64,000 nt of DNA from Larix kaempferi (taxonomy: Eukaryota > Streptophyta > Pinopsida > Pinales > Pinaceae). Position numbers and translations under genes: made by a program. Each line of letters starts with the position of its first letter. Within the stretch, counting starts at the first letter, position 1. Of the stretch, positions 1 to 10,237 are shown piece by piece. Below the pieces are notes generated by a model. That model searched no databases and was not told the DNA's origin. It saw only the letters and a list, made by a program, of their open reading frames with translations. Where the stretch lies: contig BSBM01000809.1 in assembly GCA_027924585.1 (NCBI GenBank), forward strand, positions 1,443,001-1,507,000, given 5' to 3'.

Positions 1-1423
1 GTCACAATGGCCTAAGCAAATTGGCCCTATTCATTAGAGTTTGTCAAATTGATGCTAAAGGTCAAATAATTGCCAAGGAGGAAAATTACTAGTTTCCTAG
101 GTTTGGGGTGGAAGCTTTGGGATTTGGAATAATGGGGATAATAAATGATGTTGGAACATTAGGATGGAATAAATATTTAATAAAGGAGATAAATAAATAT
201 ATACAAGTGAAAATCAAAGTGACATTTGATCATGAAGACACATGGAGGAAGTGGGACCCACACAAGCTAGAATTTATGTGCCACATCGCATCCTCTTCTT
301 GCAATTTCGAATCCATGGGAAGCCTAGTGTTCTTGGGATGAGTTACAAGGTCAATAATAATTGGCATGAGTCAATGAGGTCGAAATATAGAGGAAGAGTA
401 ACTCCCATGGAAGAGGAAGAGGCAATTTGGAGCTAGTGAGACACTTGGGCTAGATTCCCTAGCTCTATGACAACAATGATGCAGATGCTATGACACCTAT
501 GACACAAATCAGACCTGAAGGCTAACATATGACATGTCAGGGATAAAAATAGAATCCAAGAGGGCGCTCAAGGGTGTTAGGGCAGCTAAGATTCTTCCAC
601 ATGTGATTTGGTGGAAGTGGGAGACTAGGAATTGTTGTACAAGTGGCGTTCTTTGGAATCTCTTCCCAACTTGAGTTGGCATGAGTCTCTTGGAAGGAAT
701 TCGACCCATGGAGGAAATTAAAACTTTATAAATGTCAAGAACAAAGAATGAAACCATATTTTGATCATTTGTATAATTTGCAATTGCATTTGTGAAGAGG
801 GAGAGCTAGTGGATGACTAGTTTCTTGCCTTAGCCAATTTCTAGGGTGAAAGATTCCCATCCAAGTTGGTAATTGGAAAGGCCATTCAGACCTTTCATTT
901 GGAGATTTAATGTATTTTTTATTTTCAGGTGTAAGCTACAGGGCAGTTCATGTTTTCTTCTATTGCAACTCACTCCTTCAACCATTTCCAGTTTTGATTG
1001 CATATTCTTGATCCTTGAGGGAGGGCGTTTTTGGTGAGCTATTGTACTATTTTGGGGAGATTATAATGCCCCATTTCTTTTTTAATATGAATTAAATACT
1101 CTTTTATTCATCTCCATAAATTTTCAGGTTGAAATTCCAAGTAGAACTGTGTAAATCTCATTTTTAATGAAAGAACAGTGCCATTTCCCCACTACCTTGT
1201 TGTGAACCAATGTAATGCTGAGGATTTCGAATGAATGGATCATTCTCTGATACATTTGTGATTAATATATTTCCATGGATGTTTTTTACAATTTTCATGT
1301 ACTGTACTTGAGCATTTTAAGTATTTTTACTCAGTTTAATTGCATTAGGAGAATAAATAGTGTCATTTCCTCAAGGGTTGAATGAGTGATTTTTGCAGCT
1401 GAATGAGAGAGGGTTGGAACATA
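1..1423. other. Left flank of the copia element, no gene recognised
   Basis: About 1.4 kb of moderately AT-rich DNA without a long reading frame. Short frames (for example 108-341 on plus and 509-757 on minus) match no family I recognise and look like chance. Together with 8751-9300 this is the site into which the copia element inserted, because the two sides share the TATAA target duplication. It could be part of an older LTR element, but I see no terminal motif to prove that. Confidence 0.5.
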
Positions 1424-1428
1424 TATAA
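1424..1428. repeat. Target site duplication TATAA, left copy
   Basis: The five bases TATAA directly precede the TG of the left LTR. The same five bases follow the CA of the right LTR at 8746-8750. A perfect 5-bp duplication is the normal footprint of copia integrase. Confidence 0.93.
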
Positions 1429-2036
1429 TGTTAAATTTTGAGCATTAATTCATTATACTCTAGGATCTTTGCTGAGAGAATAACATCTACAGTATATCAA
1501 TGCATGACAATCATAATATGACAAGCATCACAAGCATCACAAGAATCAAAAGCATAGAGACAAGAGACACAGAGTTTTCATGGGGAAAACCCTAAGGTGA
1601 AAAAACCCACAACTTCCTCAGAGATAGAGAGAGCAATGGCTCAACCAAAATACAACCAAATAACACAGAGATAGTCTCCTAGCAGATGATCCTCCTCCTC
1701 CTCACAAGTGCGCCACTTTCCAGAGAGAGAGTGAGTTACTTTTCCGAGTGAGTAAAATAGAGATCTCCTATCTCTATTTATACTCACCTTTTTGCCCACT
1801 GACCTACTGGGGCCGACTTGTCTACTTAGATACATCCACATTATATTATATATAATTCCGGGCCGACCCCAAATGGTGGTCTAATAACCCATCGGCAAGT
1901 ACACACACTTGCGACACTTGTCAATCCACTTGACGACACTTCCTTATAGAGGAATGACACATCTCTTATAAGGGTACAATAAATATATATAAAATATACA
2001 GATGAAATACATTCCGAAGTTAAATATACATCAACA
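1429..2036 (-). repeat. Copia 3' LTR (left copy)
   Basis: 608 bp, beginning TGTTAAATTTTGAGC on the plus strand and ending ATCAACA. On the element's own strand it runs TGTTGAT to TAACA. It matches 8138-8745 across its full length with roughly ten substitutions. A short apparent frame on the minus strand (1641-1841) recurs in the other LTR and is not a gene. Confidence 0.95.
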
Positions 2037-2046
2037 CTCCCTCTTA
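2037..2046 (-). other. Copia polypurine tract
   Basis: Reads AAGAGGGAG on the minus strand directly before the TG of the 3' LTR. A purine tract in this position primes plus-strand DNA synthesis in LTR retrotransposons. Confidence 0.82.
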
Positions 2047-2243
2047 ACTAGGAAGGTATTTCTCGACACAGATCTGTTAGACAAGTCTTCTTCTCTGGAT
2101 CATCGTCACCATCATCGTCACTGCTGCTGCTATCTCAACCAATCTATGGCTCTACTCGTCATAGGAAGTTCTACAGAGCCAGTCCTTTTTCATACTGGAT
2201 GTAGGCCCGCCATCTGCAGGTCTTCATCATCACTGGCCATACT

Positions 2244-2815
2244 GTGGAATCCTCAGGACTCATTACGTGCGTCACAAAACCTGGCTGCAGCATCCCAGGC
2301 TATTACGAGCACACAGCTCTACCTGTAGGATCTCCCAGGAGCACATTACATGTGACCCATCACAAAACCTAGCTGAAGCATCCCAGGCTGTTACGAGCAC
2401 ATGGCTCTACCTGTCGGATCTCCCAGGAGCACATTACATGTGATCTCACCACAAAACCTGGCTGAAGCATCTGAGGCCTTTTTCATCCTGTCCAGATCTC
2501 CCAGGAGCAAATTACATGTGGTCATGGCAAAACCTTGCTGAAGCATCTGAGGCCTTTTTCATCCTGTCCAGATCTCCCAGGAGCAAATTACATGCCATAG
2601 GACAAAACCTCGCAAGAGCATTTCAGGATGTTACGGGTACACAACTCCGACCTGAAATCTCCCAGGGCACAAATTACATGTCCTCCCAAGAAAAAACTCG
2701 CAAGAGCATTTGCCAGATGTCCCAGGGCACCGAATTACATGCCATAGGCAAAACCTCGAAAGACCATCTGCAAATCTCCCAGGGCACAAATTACATGCTT
2801 TCCTGCACAACCTGA
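2244..2815. repeat. Tandem repeat A in copia 3' region, about 8 units of 57-88 bp
   Basis: The plus strand repeats a core like GATCTCCCAGGAGCAAATT followed by ACATG, AAAACCT and GCATC words. Unit starts lie near 2244, 2329, 2417, 2495, 2571, 2656, 2716 and 2773. Later units are shortened from about 85 to about 57 bp by loss of their distal part. The array lies between the polyprotein stop and the 3' LTR and has no continuous frame on the minus strand, so it is 3' untranslated sequence of the element. Confidence 0.85.
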
Positions 2816-2967
2816 TCCACGGCCACAAAGTATCATCTGATACTCATCAAACATCATCCTGATGTACACATGATCATCCTGATCATCATCACTGCAACAT
2901 CCTACTGCATGTCATCTGGAGAAGCTCATCATCCACGACCATCCAAGTATCCACCTGATACATACAT

Positions 2968-3168
2968 AGATACATGATCCACACAATGTATCCATCAACA
3001 TACATGATCCACCTGATCATACAAAGATACATGATCCACACAATGTATCCATCAGCATACATGATCTACCTGATCATACAAAGATACATGATACACACAA
3101 TGTATCCATCAGCATACATGATCTACCTGATCATACAAAGATACATGATCCACACAATGTATCCATCA
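2968..3168. repeat. Tandem repeat B in copia 3' region, 57-bp period
   Basis: Units begin AGATACATGATCC at 2968, 3025, 3082 and 3139, an exact 57-bp period with only a few substitutions. The period is a multiple of three, so it produces a plus-strand frame with a 19-residue repeat. That frame opposes the element and ends with the array, so I do not call a gene. Confidence 0.9.
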
Positions 3169-3425
3169 GCATCCAACATGATGCATTCATACAAAATACA
3201 TACACATGATCCATCCGATCATGATACATATACAAAATACATACACATGATCCAACCGATCATATGATGCATTCATACATACATATAATGATCCAACTGA
3301 TCATATCCAGCATCCAACATGATGCATACACAAAATACATATAATGATCCAACTGATCATATCCAGCATCCAACATGATGCATACACAAACTACATATAA
3401 TGATCCAACTGATCATATCCAAGCA
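3169..3425. repeat. Tandem repeat C in copia 3' region, about 55-57 bp period
   Basis: Units contain CCAACATGATGCATACA followed by ATAATGATCCAACTGATCATATC. The last copies are nearly identical and the first, at 3169-3260, are diverged. It shares the words ATGATCCA and TGATCATA with array B, so B and C probably came from one ancestral unit by successive expansion. Confidence 0.82.
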
Positions 3426-3531
3426 GAAACCAGAACATCCTCCTGATGTTCATCATTCAGCGCTTACATCCACAGCCATGTGAAGGATCCCCCTTCCAAC
3501 ATGCTTGGAATGGCTTCAGCACATGTGTTCA

Positions 3532-6500
3532 TCACTTCTTCCTCGAAGTGTCCTCGATCTGAAGCACGCCAAGCCTCTCTCTGAAGTACTCGAACTTCAC
3601 CTTGGCTAGTGGCTTCGTCAGCACATCTGCAATCTGCTTGTCCGTCGCAACATACAGGAGCTTCACAGCTCCTCTCTGCACCATATCCCTGATATAGTGA
3701 TATTTGATCTCTATGTGTTTCGACCTGTCATGAAACACTGGGTTCTCGGATAGCTTCACACAACTCTGGTTATCACAGAAGATACCAGTAGCATCCAACA
3801 GGAGATCAAATAACTCAGACAGTAGCTTCCGTAGCCATACTGCCTCACAACTAGCTGAACAGGCTGCAACATACTAAGCCTCTGCTGTACTCAGTGCTAC
3901 ACAGGACTGCTTCCTGCTAAACCAAGAGATCACACCTGATCCCATATTGAAGCAACACCCAGATGTGCTCTTCCTATTTGCAGCACTGCCAGCCCAATCT
4001 GAATCAACATAACCCTGCAGGTTAAACTTTTGATTCACTTCATACTTGAGCCCATAATCCACTGTACCCTTCAGGTACCTCAGAACATGCTTTACAGCAA
4101 TCAGGTGAACACTCCTCGGATCCGTCAGGAACTGGCTCAATGTGTTCACAGCAAAGCAAATGTCTGGTCTTGCGTTCGTCAGGTACATCAAGGACCCAAT
4201 CATCTGACTATACATGGAGACATCAACTGGCTCAGATGAAGCATCACATAGAAGCTTCAGATTCGATGCCATAGGTGTGGCCATGGCCTTGCAATCCATC
4301 ATCCCAAATCTCTTCAGGATATCTACTGTGTACTTCCCTTGACAAAGGAAGATCCCACCTGCATTCTGCCACACCTCCATACCTAGGAAATAGTACATCA
4401 TTCCCAAATCTTTCATATCGAATTCAGCGGCAAGCTTCCTTTTAGTATCTGCAATCAGTCTGTCATCTCCTGTTACAAATAAGTCATCCACATACAGGAG
4501 TAGAATCACAGGATTCCCTTCCTCAACCTTGTAGTAAAGGTTGGAATCCGCTTTACTCTTGGTAAAGCCCACACTAGATAGGAAACTGTCCATCCTACCA
4601 TACCAAGTTCTGGGAGCTTGCTTCAAGCCATACAAGGCTTTCTTTAGTCTGCACACATATGACTCCCTGTCATGTATTTCAAAACCAAGTGGTTGTTCCA
4701 CATATACTTCCTCTTCAACTATACCATTCAGGAAAGCGGTCTTGACATCCATCTGGTGTATTTTCCATTTCATAGTTGCAGCCAGGGCAAGTACCGTTCT
4801 GATGGAAGTATACCTGGCTACAGGTGCAAAAGTTTCTTCATAATCTATTCCCTCTTTCTGAGAGAATCCACGAGCTACGAATCTTGCTTTGTATTTCTCC
4901 ACACTGCCATCTGCAGCATGTTTGATTTTGAAGATCCATTTAGAAGTCACAACAGACTTCTCTTTAGGTCTTGGGACAACATCCCAAACATCATTCTTCA
5001 TTATTGATTGGTATTCCTCAACCATGGCATCCTTCCATTCTTTCTTTTCTGCTGCTTCTTCATAACTGGAAGGTTCTTTGTTCATAATGTCACAGAGTAA
5101 AGCAACATAGCTGGTTTGTGATCTGGTTCTTTTCTTTGCTCTGTGTTCTTCTTCTGGAATACCAAATCTTTCTGCATCTTGAATGAGCTCTCTAGCCCAT
5201 ACAGGTTTCCTCTTGTGAGAGTTATCCTCACGGGGTGGATCTATAGGTTCTTGTGGATCTTCAAACTCACGAACAGCTTCTGGAATTGCTTCAGTCATGG
5301 GAGTGTCCTGAAATCTTGTTTCCTTAGGTTCTTCATAAAATTCAGTAGGTGCCTTCCTTGATTTGATGAATGCTGAGTTTTCATCAAATGTTACATCCCT
5401 GCTGACATCAATCTTCTTGAACCCTGGAAAGTATATTCTGTAAGCCTTCGAGCTTTCATTGTATCCCACAAAAATACCCTTCTTTCCTGAAGGATCTAGT
5501 TTAGTCCTCTTTTCCTTTGGGACATGAGTGTACACTGGACAACCAAATATTCTGAGATGACTGACTTCAGATTTCTTACCAGAAAAGACCTCTTCTGGTG
5601 TCTTGTTGTCCAATATCTTGTGGGGTGTTCTGTTCTGCACATATACAGCTGTTCTAGCTGCTTCTGCCCATAGATGCATAGGAAGATCCTGGTCATGCAA
5701 CATTGCCCTTGCTGCTTCCATGATAGTTCTGTTCTTCCTTTCTGCAACACCATTCTGTTGAGGATTATAAGGAGCAGTCAACTCCCTCTTAATCCCTGAA
5801 TCACTGCAAAGCTTCTTGAAGTCATTTGAGGTGAATTCTCCACCATTGTCGGATCTGAATGTTTTGATCTTCTTGTCAGTTTGGTTCTCCATCAAGGTTT
5901 TGAATTCCTTGAATTTATCAAGCACCTCATCTTTGCCCTTCAAGAAGTATACCCAAGTCTTCCTGGAGAAGTCATCAATAAATGAGACATAGTAAACATA
6001 CCCACTTAGGGAACTGGATGACATAGGACCACATACATCTGAGTGGATGATTTCCAGGATGTCTTTTGCCTTTCTTTCACTGCTTGGGAAAGCCTTCTTA
6101 ATATTCTTACCTTTTGCACATCCTTTGCAAACACCTTCATTTTTGGTCTTGATTTCAGGAAGACCCTCTACTGCCTTTCTTGCAATTGGAAGTGCTCTAT
6201 AGTGCATGTGAGCAAGTCTTCTATGCCAAAGTTCACTTGGCTCCATGGATTCATGCACCATGGCATGTTCAGGTTGTCCCTTCAATTTATACAAGCCTCC
6301 CTCTTGCTCTCCAATTACTACTGCATCATCTATGGTCTTTCCCTTTGGCCACATTAGGACTTGGCCATCCACAAATGCAACCCTCATACCTTTTGCATCT
6401 AATGCAGAAATGGAGAGTAAGTTCTTCTTGAGCCCAGGTACATAAAGTACTTCCTTCATCTTCAGAGATTTTCCAGAATCTAGGTTGTAGGAGGCTTCAC

Positions 6501-7563
6501 CACTTCCTTTGATTGGGTATTGATAATCATCCCCAAGTTTCACCTTATGGGGTGATTCATGTTCAGATAGGTTCACAAAAGATTCTTTGAACCCAGTCAT
6601 GTGTTTGGAAGCCCCACTATCAATCAACCAATCATTACAACCATGGGAGATGGTACCTGTGAGAGCAGAGATCAGAACATACTCTTCTTCACTTGATGAG
6701 TCATCATTACTATCACTTTCTGCCCTAGCCTTCTTCTTTGGAGGTTCATCATCTTCGGCAGCATGAGCATGAAACCTTCTTTTGCCACCCTTCTTCTTCT
6801 TATTTGAGATGTTGTTGTCCTTCTTGTTCTTGGGACAATTTATGGCAATATGTCCTTTCTCATTACAGGTGAAGCATACTCTTCTTTCTTTGAATTGATG
6901 TGAAGATCTCTTGGAGTGAGATAGCTCTTTCTTGAACTTTCCTTTCCTAGTGTGGGCTGCAAGAGCTTGATCTTCACCTCCCATCTTTTCTTCACGAGCT
7001 ATAAGTCTAGCTTCTTCTTGAGAGCATTCTTCCCGAAGTCTACTGAAGGAGATCAACTTCTTCCTTGCACAAATTCCTTGAATAAAGGAATCCCATGACC
7101 TGGGTAGGCCATTTAGAGTGGTCATCACCACTTCACCATTCTCCACCATTTCATCTACTGCTTCTAATTGTTCCTTGATCTGGGAGACCCTTGAAAAGTA
7201 AGATTGAATGGTTTCTCCATTCTGAAACTTCACTGCTTTCAATTGGTTCCGCAGGGTCATCTTCCGATTTATGTTCTTTCCTTCAAATAGCTTGGTCAAA
7301 GATTCAAACATCTCCTTGGGTGTCTTAAGAGAAGACACATGGGGTATGAGATGGTCTTTGATAGAATCAGCAATGATTCTCTTTGCCTTGACCAAGTTCT
7401 TCTTGTGTAATGCCTTGGCTTCTTCATCCTCTGGGATAGGGATGTCTTCTTTCACATATGAGTCCAACTCATTCTCTTCCAGGATTAACCCAATCCTATA
7501 CTTCCAGGCTCGGAAGTTATCAGCCCCTTCAAGCTTATCCTCAAGCTTAGTGTGGAGAGACAT
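3532..7563 (-). pseudogene. Copia gag-pol polyprotein with one internal stop codon
   Basis: A single frame of about 1343 codons, the usual copia length. The first ATG (7561-7563) is chosen; the frame is open for 16 codons further upstream but that stretch has no ATG. Counting from it: a UBN2-type GAG domain, a CX2CX4HX4C zinc knuckle (about 230-243), protease with DSGAS (Asp about 315), integrase with an HHCC finger (about 447-482) and a D-D-E triad near 509, 572 and 608 (DX35E), RT with YVDD (about 1024-1027), and RNase H from about 1185. An in-frame TAG at 3874-3876 (codon about 1230) cuts within RNase H; the frame then stays open to the natural stop at 3532-3534 and still shows the conserved ADVLTKPL tail. 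No frameshift is seen. All proteins would be made from one transcript and cleaved by the protease; full-length RNase H would be lost. Confidence 0.95.
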
Positions 7564-8125
7564 CTTTAAGAGTACTTCAAATGGAAATAGAAAAGATTTA
7601 GGACTTACCACTTGAAGTGCTAAAAACTGGATCTGGTCCCAGATTAGGGTTTGTCAGAGAAACCCTAAAAATTCAAAATGTGAATTTCAAAATTCCAAAA
7701 GGATAGAAAGATGCGCCTTGGAGAGCTGATCAGCCTAGTACATTCAGAATTTGAGATCAGCAAAGTCTTGCCCTTCAAAATTGCCTTTTTGTCCTCCCGG
7801 GTTCACTGGGGAGAGCCCTGAATTAGGGTTTGAGTTTCCCGGAGATCTACCCAGCCAAAAATCTCGATCCAAAGCTCTAACCTTCGATTTTTGCAAGGAG
7901 CTTCCAGCTGTGCCTTCAGTTTCCAGAAATTCCTATTTTTGTGGAAACCCTAATTTTTAGGGCCAAATCTGAAAATGCTCGGAACTGAATTCTGATTGGA
8001 CAGATAGATGCGCCTTGATGAGTAGATCCAATCTACTATACTGAATTTAAAAAATCTGTGGAGAGAAACCCAATAAACAAGGAACACAAGCTTCCGTCAC
8101 TGCAAAATGTCTTCTTCTCAGGTTA
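7564..8125 (-). other. Copia 5' untranslated leader
   Basis: About 560 bp between the primer site and the first ATG, with no significant minus-strand frame. It holds two imperfect direct repeats around AGATGCGCCTTG, at about 7710 and 8008, roughly 300 bp apart. It would carry packaging signals if functional, which is inferred from position only. Confidence 0.6.
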
Positions 8126-8137
8126 GCTCTGATACCA
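8126..8137 (-). other. Copia primer binding site, initiator tRNA-Met type
   Basis: Reads TGGTATCAGAGC on the minus strand, immediately after the end of the 5' LTR. This is the usual primer site complementary to the 3' end of plant initiator methionine tRNA in copia elements. Confidence 0.95.
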
Positions 8138-8745
8138 TGTTAAATTTTGAGCATTAATTCATTATACTCTAGGATCTTTGCTGAGAGAATAACATCTACA
8201 GTATATCAATGCATGAAAATCATAATATGACAAGCATCACAAGCATCACAAGAATCAAAAGCATAGAGACAAGAGACACAGAGTTTCCGTGGGGAAAACC
8301 CTAAGGTGAAAAACCCCACAACTTCCTCAGAGATAGAGAGAGCAATGGCTCAACCAAAATACAACCAAATAACACAGAGATAGTCTCCTAGTAGATGATC
8401 CTCCTCCTCCTCACAAGTGTGCCACTTTCCAGAGAGAGAGTGAGTTACTTTTCCGAGTGAGTAAAATAGAGATCTCCTATCTCTATTTATACTCACCTTT
8501 TTGCCCAGTGACCTACTGGGGCCGACTTGTCTACTTAGATACATCCACATTATATTATATATAATTCCGGGCCGACCCCAAATGGTGGTCTAATAACCCA
8601 TCGGCAAGTACACACACTTGCGACACTTGTCAATCCACATGAAGACACTTCCTTATAGAGGAATGACACATCTCTTATAAGGGTACAATAAATATATATA
8701 AAATATACAGATGAAATACATTCCGAAGTTACATATACATCAACA
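8138..8745 (-). repeat. Copia 5' LTR (right copy)
   Basis: 608 bp, same length as 1429-2036, with TG and CA termini. It contains the promoter for the element, including a TATA box at 8483-8491. The near-identity of the two LTRs gives a clock for the insertion. Confidence 0.95.
8483..8491 (-). promoter_or_regulatory. TATA box in copia LTR
   Basis: Reads TATAAATAG on the minus strand, in the middle of the 5' LTR; the identical motif is at 1774-1782 in the other LTR. Location and sequence fit an LTR promoter; start-site use is inferred. Confidence 0.7.
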
Positions 8746-8750
8746 TATAA
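8746..8750. repeat. Target site duplication TATAA, right copy
   Basis: Matches 1424-1428 exactly. Confidence 0.93.
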
Positions 8751-8810
8751 TAATCAATTAATGGTGAACATGAGACCTTAATAATATACTTAATACATTC
8801 CCTACCTATT

Positions 8811-9250
8811 TTCATAAATTTGAGTGGGTTTGGAGGCATTTGGGAAGCCATTTTCAGTACTTACCCCAGGGGGATTTGAACCCCAAATTACTAGTAAAAT
8901 TACATACTTGGTCCAGAATATTAAGAGAGTTTACAGAGGTATTTTGGTGGAAATATATCATACCTGAACATCATATTCAAGTCCTAATATCATTCATACA
9001 CCTTCCTTGAATATTTGAAGGCATTTGGAGTCAATTTGAGACCTACAGACCAATACTAGTCAAAGGGAAATTACTAGTAAAGTTCCCTACATGGGCCAGA
9101 ATTGAAAGAGGATTTGCAGAAGTATTTTAAAGGTCCAAAAGAATCCTTTAAACACATATTTATGTTCTAACATCATCCATATACCTTCTCAGAATATTTG
9201 GGAGCAATTGGAGCAATTTGGGGACCTAGAGCTCAAAACTAGTCAAAGGT
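8811..9250. repeat. Diverged tandem repeat, period about 182 bp
   Basis: ATTACTAGTAAA recurs at 8888 and 9070, each followed by a similar 55-bp stretch with GGTCCAGAAT or GGGCCAGAAT and TTTGCAGAAGTATTTT-like words. CCTTC...GAATATTTG recurs at 9001 and 9184 with a weaker third match near 8815. This gives about 2.4 old copies at 70-80 percent identity by eye. No coding potential is seen. It may belong to an LTR of an older element. Confidence 0.7.
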
Positions 9251-9960
9251 CTAATTAGGGAAAAAAGTGAAAAATTGCCATTTTAATAAAATTCATAACA
9301 AGGGACATTACAATGAATTATACCTTAAATTTAGAGGAAAATATAACAAAATATTGTTTGAAAACGTTGAATCAGAGCATCAAACTAAGGATGAATTATG
9401 AATACAATAATTTCATTCAAACGTGGAAGATAATGCATAAAATGGAAAAACTCAAAAAGATAAACATTCATAGATGATAACATAGACTAAGAAATATTTA
9501 CACATGAATCTTGGTAAAAACATTATGTACTTTTGCATTAACATATTTCATTAAACTTAAAAAGTCAACAAGAAGCCAATACTCAAGAGTTTTTCTCACC
9601 AAAATTCTGACCCTTGGGTCTTCTAAAAACTCACCATATATAGGCTTGCAATTGTTTGCATTAAAGAAAAATAATAAAGCCTTTTCGGTTGTTATTAAAA
9701 ATAGTAAATATATAAGAACTGTTATGAGTGTAAATGAACTAAAGTTTAAACAATGACTCACAGACTACCGCTCATTTAACTGATGGTAATTTTTGAAGAG
9801 AACTGCTGCTAACTGACTAATAATGCAAATTGAAAATAGGTCAGCTGCAAGTTGTCTCTTTCACTTGTTCAACACATCTTGATGTAGATCATATCCACTT
9901 GAGATGCCCAAAATTAATGGATCAATCCTATTATGTCCAGCTTCAGTAACTTCTGTAGCA
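9251..9960. other. Unassigned AT-rich stretch
   Basis: About 700 bp without recognisable family. Two frames of about 80 codons overlap in opposite directions at 9498-9761; neither shows a motif I know, and overlapping antisense frames in AT-rich DNA are common by chance. Position suggests it may be the 3' part of the neighbouring gypsy element. Confidence 0.4.
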
Positions 9961-9980
9961 CCCCAAGCTTTTTTCCATGT

Positions 9981-10190
9981 TATGTGCTGCAAAAGTGGAG
10001 TTCCAGAACTCTTGTAGTGCACTCCCTGTTTTTCTGTGATATGCGCTGCAGAAGTGCGTTTCCAGAACTCTCATAGCGCACTCCTTATTTTTACGTGATA
10101 TGCGCTACAAAAGTGAATTTACAGAACTCTCTTAGCACAATCCCTATTTTTTTATGATACACGTTGTAGGAGTTCATTCCCTCTAGGAAG
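9981..10190. repeat. Tandem repeat, 59-bp period
   Basis: TATGTGCTGC-like words recur at 9981, 10040, 10099 and 10158, each followed by AAGTG, CCAGAACTC and a TAGTGCACTCC-like word. The period is 59 bp and divergence is moderate. It lies just downstream of the extra ORF of gypsy element 1 and is probably its 3' untranslated region. Confidence 0.83.
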
Positions 10191-10237
10191 CCACTTCATC
10201 CAAGAGCTTTAGGTTTCTCCCTCACATTTCTCCTCTT

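Larger units (their letters stand above)
1429..8745 (-). mobile_element. Nearly complete Ty1/copia LTR retrotransposon
   Basis: A 7317-bp element transcribed on the minus strand. It has two 608-bp LTRs (1429-2036 and 8138-8745), a 5-bp TATAA duplication, an initiator-Met tRNA primer site next to the right LTR, a purine tract next to the left LTR, and one long gag-pol frame in the order GAG, protease, integrase, RT, RNase H, which defines copia. By eye the LTRs differ at about ten positions, so the insertion is fairly recent. A single nonsense codon in the RNase H region is the only coding lesion I see. About 1.5 kb between the coding end and the 3' LTR holds several tandem arrays, which is long for this family. 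Confidence 0.96.

Noticed and set aside
108-436. Plus-strand frames left of the copia element
   Set aside because: Short, overlapping in two phases, with no recognisable domain or splice context.
1641-1841. Minus-strand frame of 66 codons, repeated at 8350-8550
   Set aside because: It lies inside both LTRs and has no domain; it is repeated only because the LTRs are.
2968-3267. Plus-strand frame with a 19-residue repeat
   Set aside because: It is the translation of a 57-bp tandem array in the untranslated region of the copia element, on the opposite strand.
2244-3425. Possible CRISPR-like array
   Set aside because: Units are contiguous tandem repeats without unique spacers of constant length, inside a plant retrotransposon.
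9498-9761. Two overlapping opposite frames of about 80-87 codons
   Set aside because: AT-rich, no start context or domain, and open in both directions, so chance is likely.
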